From Lampris incognitus (lineage: Eukaryota; Chordata; Actinopteri; Lampriformes; Lampridae): a stretch of 64,000 nt of DNA. The position numbers and the translations under genes are program-made. Below, piece after piece: positions 45,732-58,189 of the stretch. The notes beneath the pieces were generated by a model. It saw only the letters and a list, made by a program, of their open reading frames with translations. It was not told the origin of the DNA and did not search any database. Within the stretch, counting starts at the first letter, position 1, and each line of letters opens with the position of its first letter. The stretch covers positions 31,879,090-31,943,089 of the forward strand of contig NC_079217.1 of NCBI RefSeq assembly GCF_029633865.1, read 5' to 3'.

Positions 45732-48700
45732 GATACGAGCAGGCTACTCTTCATCCTCGACACCATCTCCGGTCGGCGATTTCTTTGTGACACGGGCGCA
45801 CAGAGAAGCGTGCTCCCTGCTACTGACGTCGACATCATGGGCGGGGAGCGGGGCCCCCAGTTGGCGACGGCTGACGGCAGCCCTATCCACACCTACGGCG
45901 TGCGGTCTGTAGAACTGTGTTTTGGTGGACAACGTTTCACGTGGGAGTTCGTCATGGCCAATGTAACGCTTCCTCTCCTCGGAGCTGATTTTTTGTGCGC
46001 TTACGGTTTGCTAGTGGACATTCAGAACAGCCGTCTGGTCGATGCCTTAACCTTCTCCTCCTTCGCATGTACGCGGAGGGAAGCGGCCTATGCAGGTCTA
46101 GCCAACTCTCTCTCAGAGGCAGACAAGTTCAACCGCCTCCTCGCTGAGTTCCCTGACCTCACCCAGCCTACCTTCTCTGCACCTACCGCTAAGCATGGGG
46201 TGGAGCATCACATTGCTACGAAGGGGCCCCCGGTCTACGCCAGAGCCAGGCGTCTCGACCCCGCCAAACTCGCCATTGCCAAGTCTGAGTTTGAGCACCT
46301 GGAACGCATGGGGATCATCCGCCGCTCTGACAGCCCGTGGGCGTCCCCACTCCACATCGTCGCTAAGCCTGATGGAGGTTGGCGCCCATGCGGGGACTAC
46401 CGCCGACTAAATGACGCCACCACGCCCGACCGCTATCCTGTCCCGCATATCCAGGACTTTTCTGCAAACCTGTCTGGCAAATGCGTCTTCTCAAAAGTCG
46501 ACCTGGTCCGTGGTTATCATCAAGTTCCCGTGCACCCCTCAGACATCCCCAAGACAGCGGTGACTACCCCATTTGGCCTATTTGAATTCCTACGAATGCC
46601 ATTTGGACTCAAAAACGCGGCCCAGTCCTTTCAGCGGCTGATGGATTCAGTGCTCCGTGGCCTTCCTTTCATCTTTGTCTATTTGGACGACATACTCATC
46701 GCCAGCGCCTCCGAGGAAGAACACCTGTCCCATCTTCATGCCCTCTTCACACGCCTCAGCCAGCATGGGCTGATCGTCAACCCGGCGAAGTGCCGGTTCG
46801 GGCTGACAGCCATTGATTTCCTCGGGCACCGCATCACTGGGGACGGGGCAGTCCCCCTGCCCTCAAAGGTGGAAGCGGTGGCGGCCTTTCCGCGCCCCCA
46901 AACAGCTCGTGCGCTCAGGGAGTTCATCGGGATGGTGACATTCTACCACCGCTTCATTCCCCGAGCCGCCTTTATCATCCGGCCACTGTACGAGGCGCTG
47001 AAAGGCATGTCCCCCAACCAGGCGGTCGACTGGACAGCAGAGCAGGACCGTGCGTTCACCGAGACTAAAGCTGCGCTCTCCCAGGCTACCCTGCTAGCGC
47101 ATCCTTCACCTACAGTGCCTATTTCCATAACCACGGATGCATCGGACTATGCTGTTGGTGCGGTTCACGAACAGTGGGTGGGGGGGGCTTGGCAGCCTTT
47201 GGCCTTTTTCAGTCGCCAGCTTACACCCCGAGAGCGCAAGTATAGTACTTTTTACAGGGAACTCCTCGGTCTCTGGCTCGCCGTCCGGCATTTCCGTTTC
47301 CTGCTAGAGGGCCGCGAGTTTACTGCGTACGTGGACCACAAGCCCCTCACGTTTGCCATGTCCAAGACGGCCGAGCCATGGTCCGCTCGCCAGCAGCGAC
47401 AACTCTCCTACATTTCGGAATTCACTACCGACATCCAGCACGTCGCTGGTAAGTCTAACCAGGTAGCTGACTGCCTCTCTAGGGCAGTGATTGGAGCGGT
47501 CCACCTAGGCCTTGACTATGCACAGATGGCCGCTGACCAGGCCACGGACCCGAGCATCCTCCGTCTCCGGGCCTCCGACACGGGGCTCCGCCTGCAGGAC
47601 GTTCCTTTCAGCGACACAGGTGTCACCCTCCTGTGTGACGTCTCCACAGGACAGCCCAGGCCCATCGTCCCGCACAGCTGGAGACGCCCCGTATTTGAAG
47701 CTGTGCACGGCCTCTCTCATCCAGGCGGTAAGCCATCCGTGCGCCTGACCTCTGCTAAGTTTGTGTGGGAGGGACTTAAGAGAGACGTGAAAGCGTGGGC
47801 CGACTTGTGTGTTGCCTGTCAGCGGGCTAAGATACACCGCCACATTAAGGCGCCCCTGGAACGCTTCGCAGTGCCGGAGAGACGATTTGACCATGTCCAC
47901 GTCGACCTGGTTGGTCCCCTACCCCCCTCCCAGGGGTTCACCTACCTCTTCACTGTGGTGGACAGGACTACGCGCTGGCCTGAAGCTGTTCCCCTGGCAT
48001 CCACGACGTCTGCTGATGTGGCCCGGGCTTTTATTGGGTTGTGGGTCTCACGTTTCGGTACGCCTTCCGACCTTTCATCTGACCGCGGGCCACAGTTTAC
48101 CTCAGAGCTATGGAATGCTGTGGGTGAGGCTCTGGGCGTCAAGCTTCATCGCACTACCGCCTACCACCCTCAGGCGAACGGCCTATGTGAGCGCTTCCAC
48201 CGGTCCATGAAGGCTGCGCTTCGGGCTACTCTCAAGGACTGCAACTGGGTCGACAAGCTCCCATGGGTCATGCTGGGCCTGCGGACCGCCCCGAAGGAAG
48301 ACCTACAAGCCTCCTCTGCGGAGCTGGTGTACGGCACGCCGCTGCGAGTCCCAGGCGATTTCATGCCCAATGCAACGCGTCCCTGGTCAGCTGTGGACCA
48401 ACGAGCCTCCTTGCTGGACGGGGTCAGAGCTTTCACACCCGTCCCTACCGCCCAACACGGCGCGCCGGTGTCCCAGGTGCCCCCAGGTCTGCAGTCAGCG
48501 GACTACGTGTTCATCCGTCACGACGCACACCGCCCCCCTCTGCAACCCCCTTATGACGGCCCCTTCCGCGTCCTGGAATGGGGAACTAAGCACCTGGTGG
48601 TGGATTTTGGGGGCACGGCCGAGCATGTTTCAGTGGACCGAGTTAAACCCGCACACCTGGACTTGACGCAGCCGTTGGAGTTAGCCCAACCTCCTCGTCG

Positions 48701-48878
48701 CGGTCGTCCCCCGGCTCCGCCTCCTCCCCCCGTGGAGGCCCGAGCTGCCTCTTCTGCTCCTCAGGCCGACCTCCACAGGCCCGCGTCAATGCCTCCCGGA
48801 GACACTCCGGCCCCTGTTATCCGGAGCCGCCGCGGACGGCCTGTCGTCCCCCCGCGCCTGCCTGACTTCGATTACTAG
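45691..48878 (+). CDS. pol: Gypsy-1 Pol (protease-RT-RNase H-integrase)
   Basis: Read by -1 frameshift from gag; the frame is open from 45657, but no good ATG opens it. Protease: [14 protein letters not shown] (45783-45824). [22 protein letters not shown] (46390-46450), [15 protein letters not shown] and the catalytic [10 protein letters not shown] (46674-46703). RNase [11 protein letters not shown] (47132-47161). Integrase: the HHCC finger (HGLSHPGG ... CVACQ, 47705-47820) and DDE residues in HVDLVGP (47900), SDRGPQFTS (48078) and [11 protein letters not shown] (48187). The C-terminus is Pro-rich, ending LPDFDY. No stop or shift, and every catalytic residue checked is present. Confidence 0.95.
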
Positions 48879-48885
48879 GGCGAAT

Positions 48886-48899
48886 TCTGGGGGGGCTCA
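48886..48899 (+). promoter_or_regulatory. Gypsy-1 polypurine tract
   Basis: ctgggggggctca directly precedes the 3' LTR; the G-run is the expected plus-strand primer. Gypsy-2 has the same gaattctggggggg at 61329. Confidence 0.8.
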
Positions 48900-49140
48900 T
48901 GTGGTGGACACGTATTGGGGACAGAATTCAACCCAGGAACTAAGGGTTAAGTCATGGTTGCCCTGGCAGGTTAACGCAGGGTTAAGTTATGGTTGTCCAG
49001 CCAGTTTTCTGGGAATTCTTGCCACCTCCGCTCAGTCGAGCTGTGGTTTGGTTGTCTCTCTGATTTACCGTGGATTAAAGAAAGTTGCCTACACGGCTAA
49101 AGTGTGAACCTACGGTCTTCTCCGTTCCTTCGGCTCTACA
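48900..49140 (+). repeat. Gypsy-1 3' LTR
   Basis: 241 bp, identical to the 5' LTR on reading, followed by ATAC. Confidence 0.97.
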
Positions 49141-49708
49141 ATACCACTTTTGAAATGTGTTGACCGGGTAGGACAAACTGGTGCAGTAGCAAATCCATAC
49201 GTGTTGGAAACATCTCCAGTGGCAAAAAAGAAAGGAAAAAAATGTTAAAATGCGATGCAAATGTGGCAATGCTTCTGTCAGACAGACGATCGATGTAACT
49301 GTAGAAAAATTAAGTAGTATGATGACGTACACTACCGTTCAAAAGTTTGGGATCACCCAAACAATTTTGTGTTTTCCATGAAAAGTCACACTTATTCACC
49401 ACCATATGTTGTGAAATGAATAGAAAATAGAGTCAAGACATTGACAAGGTTAGAAATAATGATTTGTATTTGAAATAAGATTTTTTTTACATCAAACTTT
49501 GCTTTCGTCAAAGAATCCTCCATTTGCAGCAATTACATCATTGCAGACCTTTGGCATTCTAGCTGTTAATTTGTTGAGGTAATCTGGAGAAATTGCACCC
49601 CACGCTTCCAGAAGCAGCTCCCACAAGTTGGATTGGTTGGATGGGCACTTCTTTGAGCAGATTGAGTTTCTGGAGCATCACATTTGTGGGGTCAATTAAA
49701 CGCTCAAA

Positions 49709-49996
49709 ATGGCCAGAAAAAGAGAACTTTCATCTGAAACTCGACAGTCTATTCTTGTTCTTAGAAATGAAGGCTATTCCATGCGAGAAATTGCTAAGAA
49801 ATTGAAGATTTCCTACACCGGTGTGTACTACTCCCTTCAGAGGACAGCACAAACAGGCTCTAACCAGAGTAGAAAAAGAAGTGGGAGGCCGCGTTGCACA
49901 ACTGAGCAAGAAGATAAGTACATTAGAGTCTCTAGTTTGAGAAACAGACGCCTCACAGGTCCCCAACTGGCATCTTCATTAAATAGTACCTGTTAG
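49709..49996 (+). CDS. Truncated Tc1 transposase, DNA-binding region only
   Basis: 95 codons with the same predicted sequence as in copies A and B. The truncated reading frame is therefore conserved in all three copies, although recent common origin alone could explain that. The antisense 64-codon partner is 49953-50147. Confidence 0.6.
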   Translation: MARKRELSSETRQSILVLRNEGYSMREIAKKLKISYTGVYYSLQRTAQTGSNQSRKRSGRPRCTTEQEDKYIRVSSLRNRRLTGPQLASSLNSTC

Positions 49997-50147
49997 AGCC
50001 TGTTTGTGCTGTCCTCTGAAGGGAGTAGTACACACCGGTGTAGGAAATCTTCAATTTCTTAGCAATTTCTCGCATGGAATAGCCTTCATTTCTAAGAACA
50101 AGAATAGACTGTCGAGTTTCAGATGAAAGTTCTCTTTTTCTGGCCAT
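49953..50147 (-). CDS. Antisense partner of the truncated transposase (copy C)
   Basis: Same 64-residue frame as at 9839-10033, from the right-arm initiator, ending KMPVGDL. Confidence 0.4.
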   Translation of the reverse strand: MARKRELSSETRQSILVLRNEGYSMREIAKKLKISYTGVYYSLQRTAQTGSNRYYLMKMPVGDL

Positions 50148-50526
50148 TTTGAGCGTTTAATTGACCCCACAAATGTGATGCTCCAGAAACTCAATCTGCT
50201 CAAAGAAGTGCCCATCCAACCAATCCAACTTGTGGGAGCTGCTTCTGGAAGCGTGGGGTGCAATTTCTCCAGATTACCTCAACAAATTAACAGCTAGAAT
50301 GCCAAAGGTCTGCAATGCTGTAATTGCTGCAAATGGAGGATTCTTTGACGAAAGCAAAGTTTGATGTAAAAAAAATCTTATTTCAAATACAAATCATTAT
50401 TTCTAACCTTGTCAATGTCTTGACTCTATTTTCTATTCATTTCACAACATATGGTGGTGAATAAGTGTGACTTTTCATGGAAAACACGAAATTGTTTGGG
50501 TGATCCCAAACTTTTGAACGGTAGTG

Positions 50527-50922
50527 TAGCTTAGACTGTCTGCGTTAGCTTTAGTCTATGGATAACATTTAACAAGGGTGCAGACTATTTACTGGTGAGC
50601 TGATGGCACACGAGCTACAATGGCCGCTACACCTTGTTTGTAATCCGAAAACATCAGTGTCAGCAGGTCTATTTCTCTGTCTCCTACATCCAACTATGTT
50701 GGAATGCTGTTTTACTGTAATAGTGATTGATTTTCCAACAGAATTTCCAAATTTTCATCACATTTCAAATGGATAAAATAATGTAAAATCTTACGGATTG
50801 CAGCTTTAACTGTCTAGTTCTTCAAGCACAGGCATGACTAATAGGCACTACCACATTTAACCATTAGATGGTGATAAATAGCTAGAAACGTTGATACTAG
50901 GTCCTTAAGCCCTATCATTTCA
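50527..50922 (-). other. Intron of st3gal4
   Basis: Non-coding sequence between copy C and a LINE-like tail. No motif stands out. Confidence 0.5.
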
Positions 50923-51345
50923 GAATCAGAAAGATGTTTTATTTGCCATGGAAGCTTTCACATTACCAGAAATTTTGCTTGGTGCATTGCTTTTATTATG
51001 ACCCTTAGAATATAAAATTTAAGAGAAATTAAAAAGAGTAAAAGCAATGTAATCTGTAAATATGCATATAAGATCATTGCTCGATTGACATTGGAATATT
51101 GGCTGTGTGCAGAATAATAATTGCAAATTTTGACAGATGACCAAATCATTCAAAATATGATTTCTTTATACAGGGTGAATATGACATATTTACAAAGGGG
51201 CAGGAGGTGCAAATTGAAAAGGACAGGACTGAAAAAGGAAAACTTGTCTTAAAAAAAGCTCTGTTTAATAAATTTGATCCTAGGCATGGCTTCATGTGAT
51301 CATCTGAAAAATCATGCAAAGGTTGTACCAGGGGCATAAAATCTG
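50923..51345 (-). repeat. Probable LINE 3' end
   Basis: cagaatcagaaagatgtttt then atttgccatggaagctttca is the reverse complement of a common fish LINE tail (ending in GATTCTG). No coding block is attached, so family assignment is weak. Confidence 0.45.
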
Positions 51346-52020
51346 CCCCTGATCCCTAGTAGATGGCAATGTTGCTTACATGTTCATTTCTTCTCAGACT
51401 GCAACCTGGAACACATTAACAGATTATAATCTTCCTAATCCTCATTCCTAACACTCACTCCTCTACACAGAAAAAACAAACCAACACAAAAAGAAGGGAA
51501 AAATGTGGTCATCAGTTTCTGAAAGGTTTGGCAATTTTTTAATTTGTGCTCGGCTAAGATAGTTAAAACTGGCCAGTTAAATATCCAGCAAACTCAAGAG
51601 ATGGATGTCATGCATTTGATTTATAACAGCTAAACAATTTCTACTCAATGTGAATATGAAGAAATATTAGTTAGCTTCCTGCCAGAACACTGAACGTTTT
51701 GAAATGGCTGATTGTTAAATGATATGTTTTTTGTTTTTTTTTTAACCCAGATTTAATCAAAACGTCACCGGGTATCTTTTAGAATCATACGGACAAAAAT
51801 GTCACTGATTTTGTTGATATTGAGAAACTTAACCCTTTACTGAATTTGCTCAGTAGGTTTCAACACAGTCCAATGGGGCAATTGTTTAAGCATTCAAGCA
51901 CCACGAGATCTCCTTTTCAAAAATTGGATTCTGAAAGTACAGTCAGTCATATCTTACTGTGTTCAATTAAAGAAAATAGTTGCAAACCATGCTTTCTATC
52001 AAGTTAGAATGACTTTATTT
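51346..52020 (-). other. Intron of st3gal4
   Basis: AT-rich, nothing recognised. Confidence 0.45.
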
Positions 52021-52668
52021 TGCATTTCCACGAATTCGCTTTCCTTGCTGCGTTAGTACATGGCAGTGCATCACACGGTAAGCTGCAGGGGGACAAGACG
52101 TCATGCTTTCACGGGTGTGCAAGTTTTGGTCGTCACTCGGGGTCGAGTAAGACCGTCGTCCCTCTGGGTCCTTCTGGATCTTCATGTGTAGAGGCCGATC
52201 CTGGAGCCGCATAATGGGAGGACGCCTGTGTGTGACAGCTTTTTTACCTGGAATGGCTGATACACCTGCAGCCACCACACGGTCCTTGGCAGGGGGTGGT
52301 CAGAGTCCAATGGCATGGAGAACCAAGACGATTGGGACCACCCTCTGTTGCAGTCTTCATCCATCTTCACTGCCATTGTGACCTGGAGACGTCTTCCGCC
52401 AGTTCTGCCATTGAGGTCTTTGTTGGATCGCGCTTCGTCTGGAACCTCCCCCTTGACCTGTCCACCTTGGGTGACCCTACCAGGAGACAAGCTCCGGACG
52501 GCATAGCTCTTGGGATCATTAGTACACACAAGCTTCTCCACTACGGTAAGGTGGCAATCCAGGAGAAGTGTGCAAGTTTACAGGTGGTTGGGATGCGCTG
52601 CATCAACTCCAAAAAGTTGTTTAAAATCAAATCAAATCAGATCAAATCAAATCAAATCAGATATCACT
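52021..52668 (+). repeat. Probable non-LTR retroelement 3' part with (ATCAA)n tail
   Basis: A GC-richer block (52060-52600) ends in tandem ATCAA-type pentamers at 52624-52662, a usual LINE terminus. Frames are broken and no catalytic motif is readable. Recognition rests on the general look of this common fish repeat, so treat it as tentative. Confidence 0.4.
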
Positions 52669-52699
52669 CCTATTCAAAACGTAGTATGCATAAAGATAA

Positions 52700-52765
52700 A
52701 ATAGTAATAATACATTTTATTTGTGGTGCCTTTCAGAGCACTCAAGGACACCTTACAGAACAGTT
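52700..52765 (+). repeat. Retroposon tail
   Basis: aatacattttatttgtggtg then cctttcagagcactcaagga resembles the tails at 33640 and 15010. Confidence 0.4.
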
Positions 52766-54484
52766 AAAAAAAACAAACAAACAAGCAGCACTGTATCAGA
52801 CAGCATAAAAATAAATGAAGATAAGTCTGACTGTATTTTGACCTTCCCATTTTGGAAAAGGAGCTTATAATCATGTTTTGTTTTTGTTTTTTAAGCCAAG
52901 CGAGAAAATTCAGCAAAGTTATACACTTCTCAATACTGACGCAATCAGTAAACATTTTGTCCGTAACATTTTAAATGATCCCCGATGACATTTCAGTGAA
53001 ATCTAGGTTAAAAAAAAGTGATCCTATCCTTAAGTAAATGCAAACACCACACACAATATCTTGATAAACATTGAATTAGTTACTTCAAAAGTTAAATAAG
53101 GAAAAAAATAATAATGTACGTTCACTTGTTATAAATACAGTTTTAATTTTTAACAATGAAATTATGGGAAATCTATGAAAATAGTGGATTGATCAATATT
53201 ACAAGAATATCTGTCATCAAGACATTGTTTCCAATAAATTGACTTAATAATTTTGCTGGAAATAACTGAAATGATCTTACTGTACTGGCAAATGGATTAA
53301 CTTACAAAGTTTGTAAAAATGGATACAAGATTTTTTGTAAAGACACATTTTTTACAGTGTATAGTGACTCACTGTGCACAGAAATTTCCAAGTGTTGTTT
53401 GTTGCTTGACTCTGTAAACTATTATCTATGTTCACAGAGGCAGGGAGAGGCAGAATCACTTCCACATGAACTGGAAAAGGGGCAGAGTCTCTCCATCCCT
53501 TTCCAGCAGGTCACATGCTATTCCAAAAGCTTTTCTATTTATCTCCTCTATCTTTTCATATGCCATCAGTTTCTTCTGATTGAGTTATCCTGTACTCAGC
53601 ATCCTATCCGTGCATGCAGGGGTGCTCACCATTACTTTAATTCCAAGTTTCCATTACAACTCAAAAAGAAACAACTTGATTCCTGTGACAGGTGAATTCT
53701 ACCAAAATTAAATTTGCATGATTCCTTTTTGTTTTTGTTTTTTTCTTGTTTTGTTTTGTTTTGTTTTAATCTGGCTGCACCAAAAGAGAATTTTTTCATC
53801 AGTTCAATAATATTTTTAAATAGCCAAGCGGTATTTTTAATTGCCAATCTATTGACATATAGGCATTGGCGCTGTCCCTCACAGGCACAACCAAACAACT
53901 GTGGAAAAGTTGCAACTGACACAACATGAAAAAAAAAGACAGTATTATTATAAAACACACTGACAGCATAGAAAATAAATAGTTCCAAGTTGGGCATTCC
54001 TGTTAATAATACTAGCATAAAAGTGATCTATCCAATAGGTAAGCTTCGTTGACATCTTGAATGAGATTTACGTCACGCAATCCGTCACATCATTCTCAAA
54101 AGCTCATATCACTCTGTGTGTGCCTGTGCTGTTTATCCGTTTGTATGCATGCCACTATTTCCTCTCTAAGCTTTCCCCTCTGATATATTCCATCAAACCG
54201 GATTGCCGGTGCACTTAGAATGAGTGTCTTTTTCTCAAAGTCGATGAAAGCCCAGTGATGGGATACAGCTGACATTCTCGCCAACAGACCAACCAGCAAC
54301 AGTTTATTTTCTGTGACTGTGCAGCCTATAGTTTGGATGCATGCATACAGGGTCTGGCGAGAGAGGTAACAGCAGCAGCATACAGTCCCACAACTGCAGG
54401 AGAGATCCAAGAGCTAAACAAAATCTTTTGTTTGGACATGGGGGCGTTTCAGCATTGGTGTGTGAAAGCAATGTGTTTGAGAAA
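52766..54484 (-). other. Intron of st3gal4
   Basis: AT-rich; a T-rich stretch at 53725-53767. No coding exon supported. Confidence 0.45.
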
Positions 54485-54660
54485 GAGATGCTTGAGAGAG
54501 AGAGAGAGAGAGAGGAGAGGGGGGAGAGAAAGAGAGAGAGAGAGGAGATAGAGATTGAGAAAGGGGGAGAGAGGAAAGAGAGGGAGGGCGCGAGAGAGAG
54601 GAGAGAGCGAGGGGAGACATAGGAGAGGGGGGGGGAGAGTGAAAGAAAGACTGAAATGCA
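54485..54660 (+). repeat. Purine-only (GA/GGA) tract
   Basis: About 170 bp with very few pyrimidines, made of GA, GGA and G-runs. Able in principle to form triplex or quadruplex structures. Confidence 0.85.
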
Positions 54661-54979
54661 AAGAAAGAAAGAATTCCATGTGTGTTTGTGTGCATGTGTG
54701 TACATGTAGAATGTGCGCAAACGCAGAAAGGGTCATCGTCTACTTGTCTGACTGACTGGCAGAGACACGAGCTAGCCTAATATCAGTCAGCCCTACCCAT
54801 GATGCCTTAGGGCACGGCCTGCTGCTGCTTTCAGATGGGCCATGGCCTGATGGCTGCGATGGGTATAGAAGGCTGAGTGAGTAAGGTGGGGGTGAAGGGT
54901 GGATGGATGGATGTGTGCCAACATGGAGACCACAGCTCCTGCAGTCAGAATTTTTCAAGGCCCCTGCTGACATTTTGCG

Positions 54980-55092
54980 AATGCCAACCAGACACCCAGA
55001 TACCAACCAAACACCCACCAATAACCAGACAACCAGATACCAATCAGACACCCAGATACCAACCAGACGCAAACCAATAACAAGACACCCAG
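54980..55092 (+). repeat. Short minisatellite (ACCAGACACCCAGATACCA-like units)
   Basis: About five imperfect repeats of ccagacacccagataccaa with variants such as ccaataac. Confidence 0.7.
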
Positions 55093-57176
55093 GGACAGAG
55101 AGGGAGAGAAATAGCCTGAAAGAGACTAAGGGGAAGACAGGGGAGGAGAGGGCATGGGACAGACAGAGATGGATATGGGGGGGGGGGGTGAAAAGGTGAC
55201 TCCGGAGCTACTGCAGGTTTCAGAAAATTTCATCAAAAACTTTTTAAAGGGATAGTTTGGTTTGCAGGATTTTTATTATGAGGCCTACTTAACAGGGAGT
55301 TTAGACAAACGCATGAATTACCTTTTTCATGTATCCGCATGCAGTTTGAAGGTACCTTGAATAGTGAGTTTAGCCTATTGCTAAGGATTGCCAGCAGCTC
55401 CTCTCAAAAGAAGGGAAATAAACCTTCTCCAAAGACAATCTTTAATCCTTTTCACTCATTACCCAAGTGTTGAAAACTCTTCCTAACCAAAGTTTTCATA
55501 AGTACAAGCAATAGCCTTAAAATCAGATTGTTATACATATATGCAGCTTCTACGGCAGAAGAAGACGCACAGAAGCATTATGGAAAAAAATAGTTAAAAT
55601 TGTAGTTTTTAGGATTTTGCATGTACCTGTGAAAACTCTGGTTAAGAAAAATTGTCAATGCTAGGTTAACGAGCAAAAATTATGAATGATCGACTCATTT
55701 ATTTGTGATAAACATAAAATTAAATTAAAATGAAAGCAATGAAATTGAATCACTATAGATCAACAAACAAGCTTAACTTTTCAAGGGGGCAATATTTTGT
55801 GGCACACCCCAACCCTGGTCTAATCATTGTATTCAAGCCATCAAAATAAACCATTTATCCCAAACTTTCATTTCCTCTCTGTAACGACATTCCTTCGCTT
55901 TCTCCCTCCCTTGTCCGCTATCCGGTCAGCCGCCCATGTCGATGGTGCAAACGTCCTATTGTGTCTGGCCCACTGATCATCTGTAAGATACCCCTGACTT
56001 CCAACTGTTTGTGCTGTGCTCATGCACCAGCTAGATTTGTTTGTATCATAGTCCAAGAGGTGAACACCCCCTCAGCCTTCGAAGAAAAGGCCTCTTGGGA
56101 GGGAACGAAGCAGAGCCAAAAACAAAAGTTGGCTTTGTTCCATGTCAGAGGCGATCCTCAGCACAACGCGAACGAGTCTGCTTGGCAGATGGGAGGTTAC
56201 ATGAGTAATAGCTCATGTCACAACCCAGTCTATAGCATTTCAAAATCTGAGTGTCAAAGTAGGAATTGAGGTCCAATTTCTGAAAATAAAAGCGGGTCAA
56301 TGACACACTAGAAAAAAATGCACTGCAGTTTCTCATTCCACAACTCCTCCTGACTTTAATGATTCTCATAAACTGTTAATCCCATAACCCTACTTTGCAT
56401 GGTCCCACTTACCTTTAGATTGACTTTCATAGGCCCTACGGCCATCGGACCTCTTTAACCTTTACTAGACTAGTCCGACCTTTAAATCTTGTAAAAATTA
56501 AAAATTAAAAAAGTTATGAAATTAGTTCTGCCACAGCCAGCTTTGCAGAACATGAAAGCACAAAAATATCTTATTTTCAATTTACTTGAATTGTATACAA
56601 TATGTCAGCCATACGCTCAAGAGCCAATTATTTCCAAAGGGTTCATTGTGCATCCCAAAAGACAGTAAGAGCTTATCATGTAATGAGCTGCCAAGAGGTC
56701 GAGAGGAAGCCAGTATTCATCATATTTTGCAGTAATTGGCTTCAAAAATGTCTCCTGACCCCTCATTACTTTAAGAGACATACTTTTTACAGTAAATTGC
56801 ATATCATAGCACCCAAGAACACACCAATGAGGTGATGTGGCCAGTCATGAGGATGCACGATCCCCCTGTTCACTTTTAGGATGGGGGCAAGGGGAGGAAG
56901 AAAGAAAGGATGGGAGGAGTAGAGAGTGTAAAGAAGGCTAAGGGAGGCAATAGATGGATGAAATGAAACAAGGGAGTCGGGAAACTGTTGAAGGTAAGAA
57001 AGAACAGTGAAGACCTGCACAAATAAACAAACAACCATTGTAATGAGGTCAAAGAAGAAAAGAAGAAAAAAACGTATATATTTTCCCAAAGTTCTGGTAA
57101 GCCTGCTAAAGTAAATAGAACAGGATGTCAATGCAAAGCAGCCGTGTGGCGTGGTGAAAGGAATGGGGTCTCTCAC
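55093..57176 (-). other. Intron of st3gal4
   Basis: Includes a G-run (55179-55188). No exon with splice sites or recognised protein similarity was found. Confidence 0.45.
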
Positions 57177-57314
57177 CTGTTTGTTCTTGGGATGGAGAGG
57201 GATCTGGAGCAGTCTCTCTGCTGTCTGGTGTATAAAGTGAGGGTCCAACACTCTGATGTTATTGATGTCACCAAGCCAGATCTGGGGAGGGGGCTTCCAA
57301 AAGCCTTTCCTCAC
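57177..57314 (-). CDS. st3gal4: st3gal4-like sialyltransferase exon (upstream of motif S)
   Basis: 46 codons in phase 0. The acceptor is tttgtgaatcag at 57315-57326 and the donor CAG/gtgaga at 57175-57176. VRKGFWKPPPQIWLGDINNI then RVLDPHFIHQTAERLLQIPL, ending KNKQ, matches the stretch between sialylmotifs L and S of ST3GAL4 (remembered as VRKGFWKQPP ... RILNPFF). It splices directly to KPVHPTTG at 44247, giving an intron of 12.9 kb. Sialylmotif L, stem and transmembrane exons must lie to the right of the window. Confidence 0.92.
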
Positions 57315-58189
57315 CTGATTCACAAATGGATATACACGCATGCATGAGAAACACATACAAAACAGGAGACACAACAGAAGAGAAAGAGACCAACAAAGCA
57401 AGAGAAAGTAGGAAGGAGTCAGACAAAGATAGGACAAATTAAGAGAAATGACAAAGGTCAGTGAAAATGTGGAGGACATGGTCATTTTTGATGCGCAGAC
57501 AGAATTCATTGATAAATTGAGATGCAACTGAACTTCTGGCGCCCTTCCTTCTGGAGGCAACTAAATTGATGTGCAAATTACAGGGAAATGACCCTGCAAC
57601 TATTAGCACTAAGAGGCAAGAGGGGCTGGGAGCTACAGAGTGGGATTGTCTGTGCAAAACACTTAACTGTGAAGGGTTTTGGCATGGAAGACATTAAACC
57701 ACTTAAATGTTTTTTCCCCGCCAGGCGGTAGCCTATAGAGAAGTTTGTGTGTGTGCGTGTGCGTGTGCGTGTGTGTGTGTGTGTGTCCGTCCCCAAGGCT
57801 AATCTTGAAAACTACTGGACCGATCAGCCTAAAATATTTTGTGCATAGTTATGACTGTACGCTGAAGAAACTGTCGTGGTTGTGGTGATTCAAAACGTTT
57901 GTTCTCGCGATTGCTTCTCCCTCTCTTCATTCACTCTAGTTCGTTCGACCAATGCTGCTCACTGCCAGATCAGTCATCGGTGCACATGGGTGCGCATGCA
58001 CGACTCACATCTACGGTTGACTCGGATCGTGCAGCGACATGATCAAAAGTTATTAAATAAATTTTAATAATCCAAAAAAAATGTAAAAGTTATAAATGAA
58101 TAATGTCCTCTAGGTTGTAGTCAAAAAAGGAAGTGTTGCATATGTAACCCATATGAAATATAGGGCTACTAACCCATTGTGCGCCCGGG
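57315..58189 (-). other. Intron of st3gal4
   Basis: Holds a (GT)n tract at 57746-57786. No further exon is recognised. Confidence 0.5.

Larger units (their letters stand above)
44729..49140 (+). mobile_element. Ty3/Gypsy LTR retrotransposon 1, apparently intact
   Basis: 4412 bp, bounded by 241-bp LTRs that are identical base for base on reading, and by a 4-bp duplication ATAC (44725-44728, 49141-49144). A primer-binding site, gag, pol and a polypurine tract are all present. It inserted antisense to st3gal4 in its long intron. Domain order PR-RT-RNase H-IN is typical of Ty3/Gypsy. It is markedly GC-rich relative to its surroundings. No envelope gene. Confidence 0.97.
49330..50526. mobile_element. 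Tc1 fold-back element, copy C (1197 bp)
   Basis: Same ends, length and orientation as copy A; TA at 49328-49329 and 50527-50528. Arms 49330-49864 and 49992-50526, loop 49865-49991. Arm differences seen: acatcattg against the acagcattg form, and one T/C in the outer repeat. It lies in the long st3gal4 intron, 190 bp after Gypsy-1. Confidence 0.95.

Noticed and set aside
52182..52541. 119-codon minus-strand frame
   Set aside because: Lies in a repeat-like block ending in (ATCAA)n. No domain, and frames on the other strand are equally long.
53632..54018. 128-codon minus-strand frame
   Set aside because: Low-complexity Lys/Asn and Phe runs in AT-rich intron; no domain or splice context.
56787..57560. 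257-codon minus-strand frame covering a real exon
   Set aside because: Reads through both splice sites. Only the 46 codons between the acceptor at 57315 and the donor at 57176 look like protein; the rest is intron.
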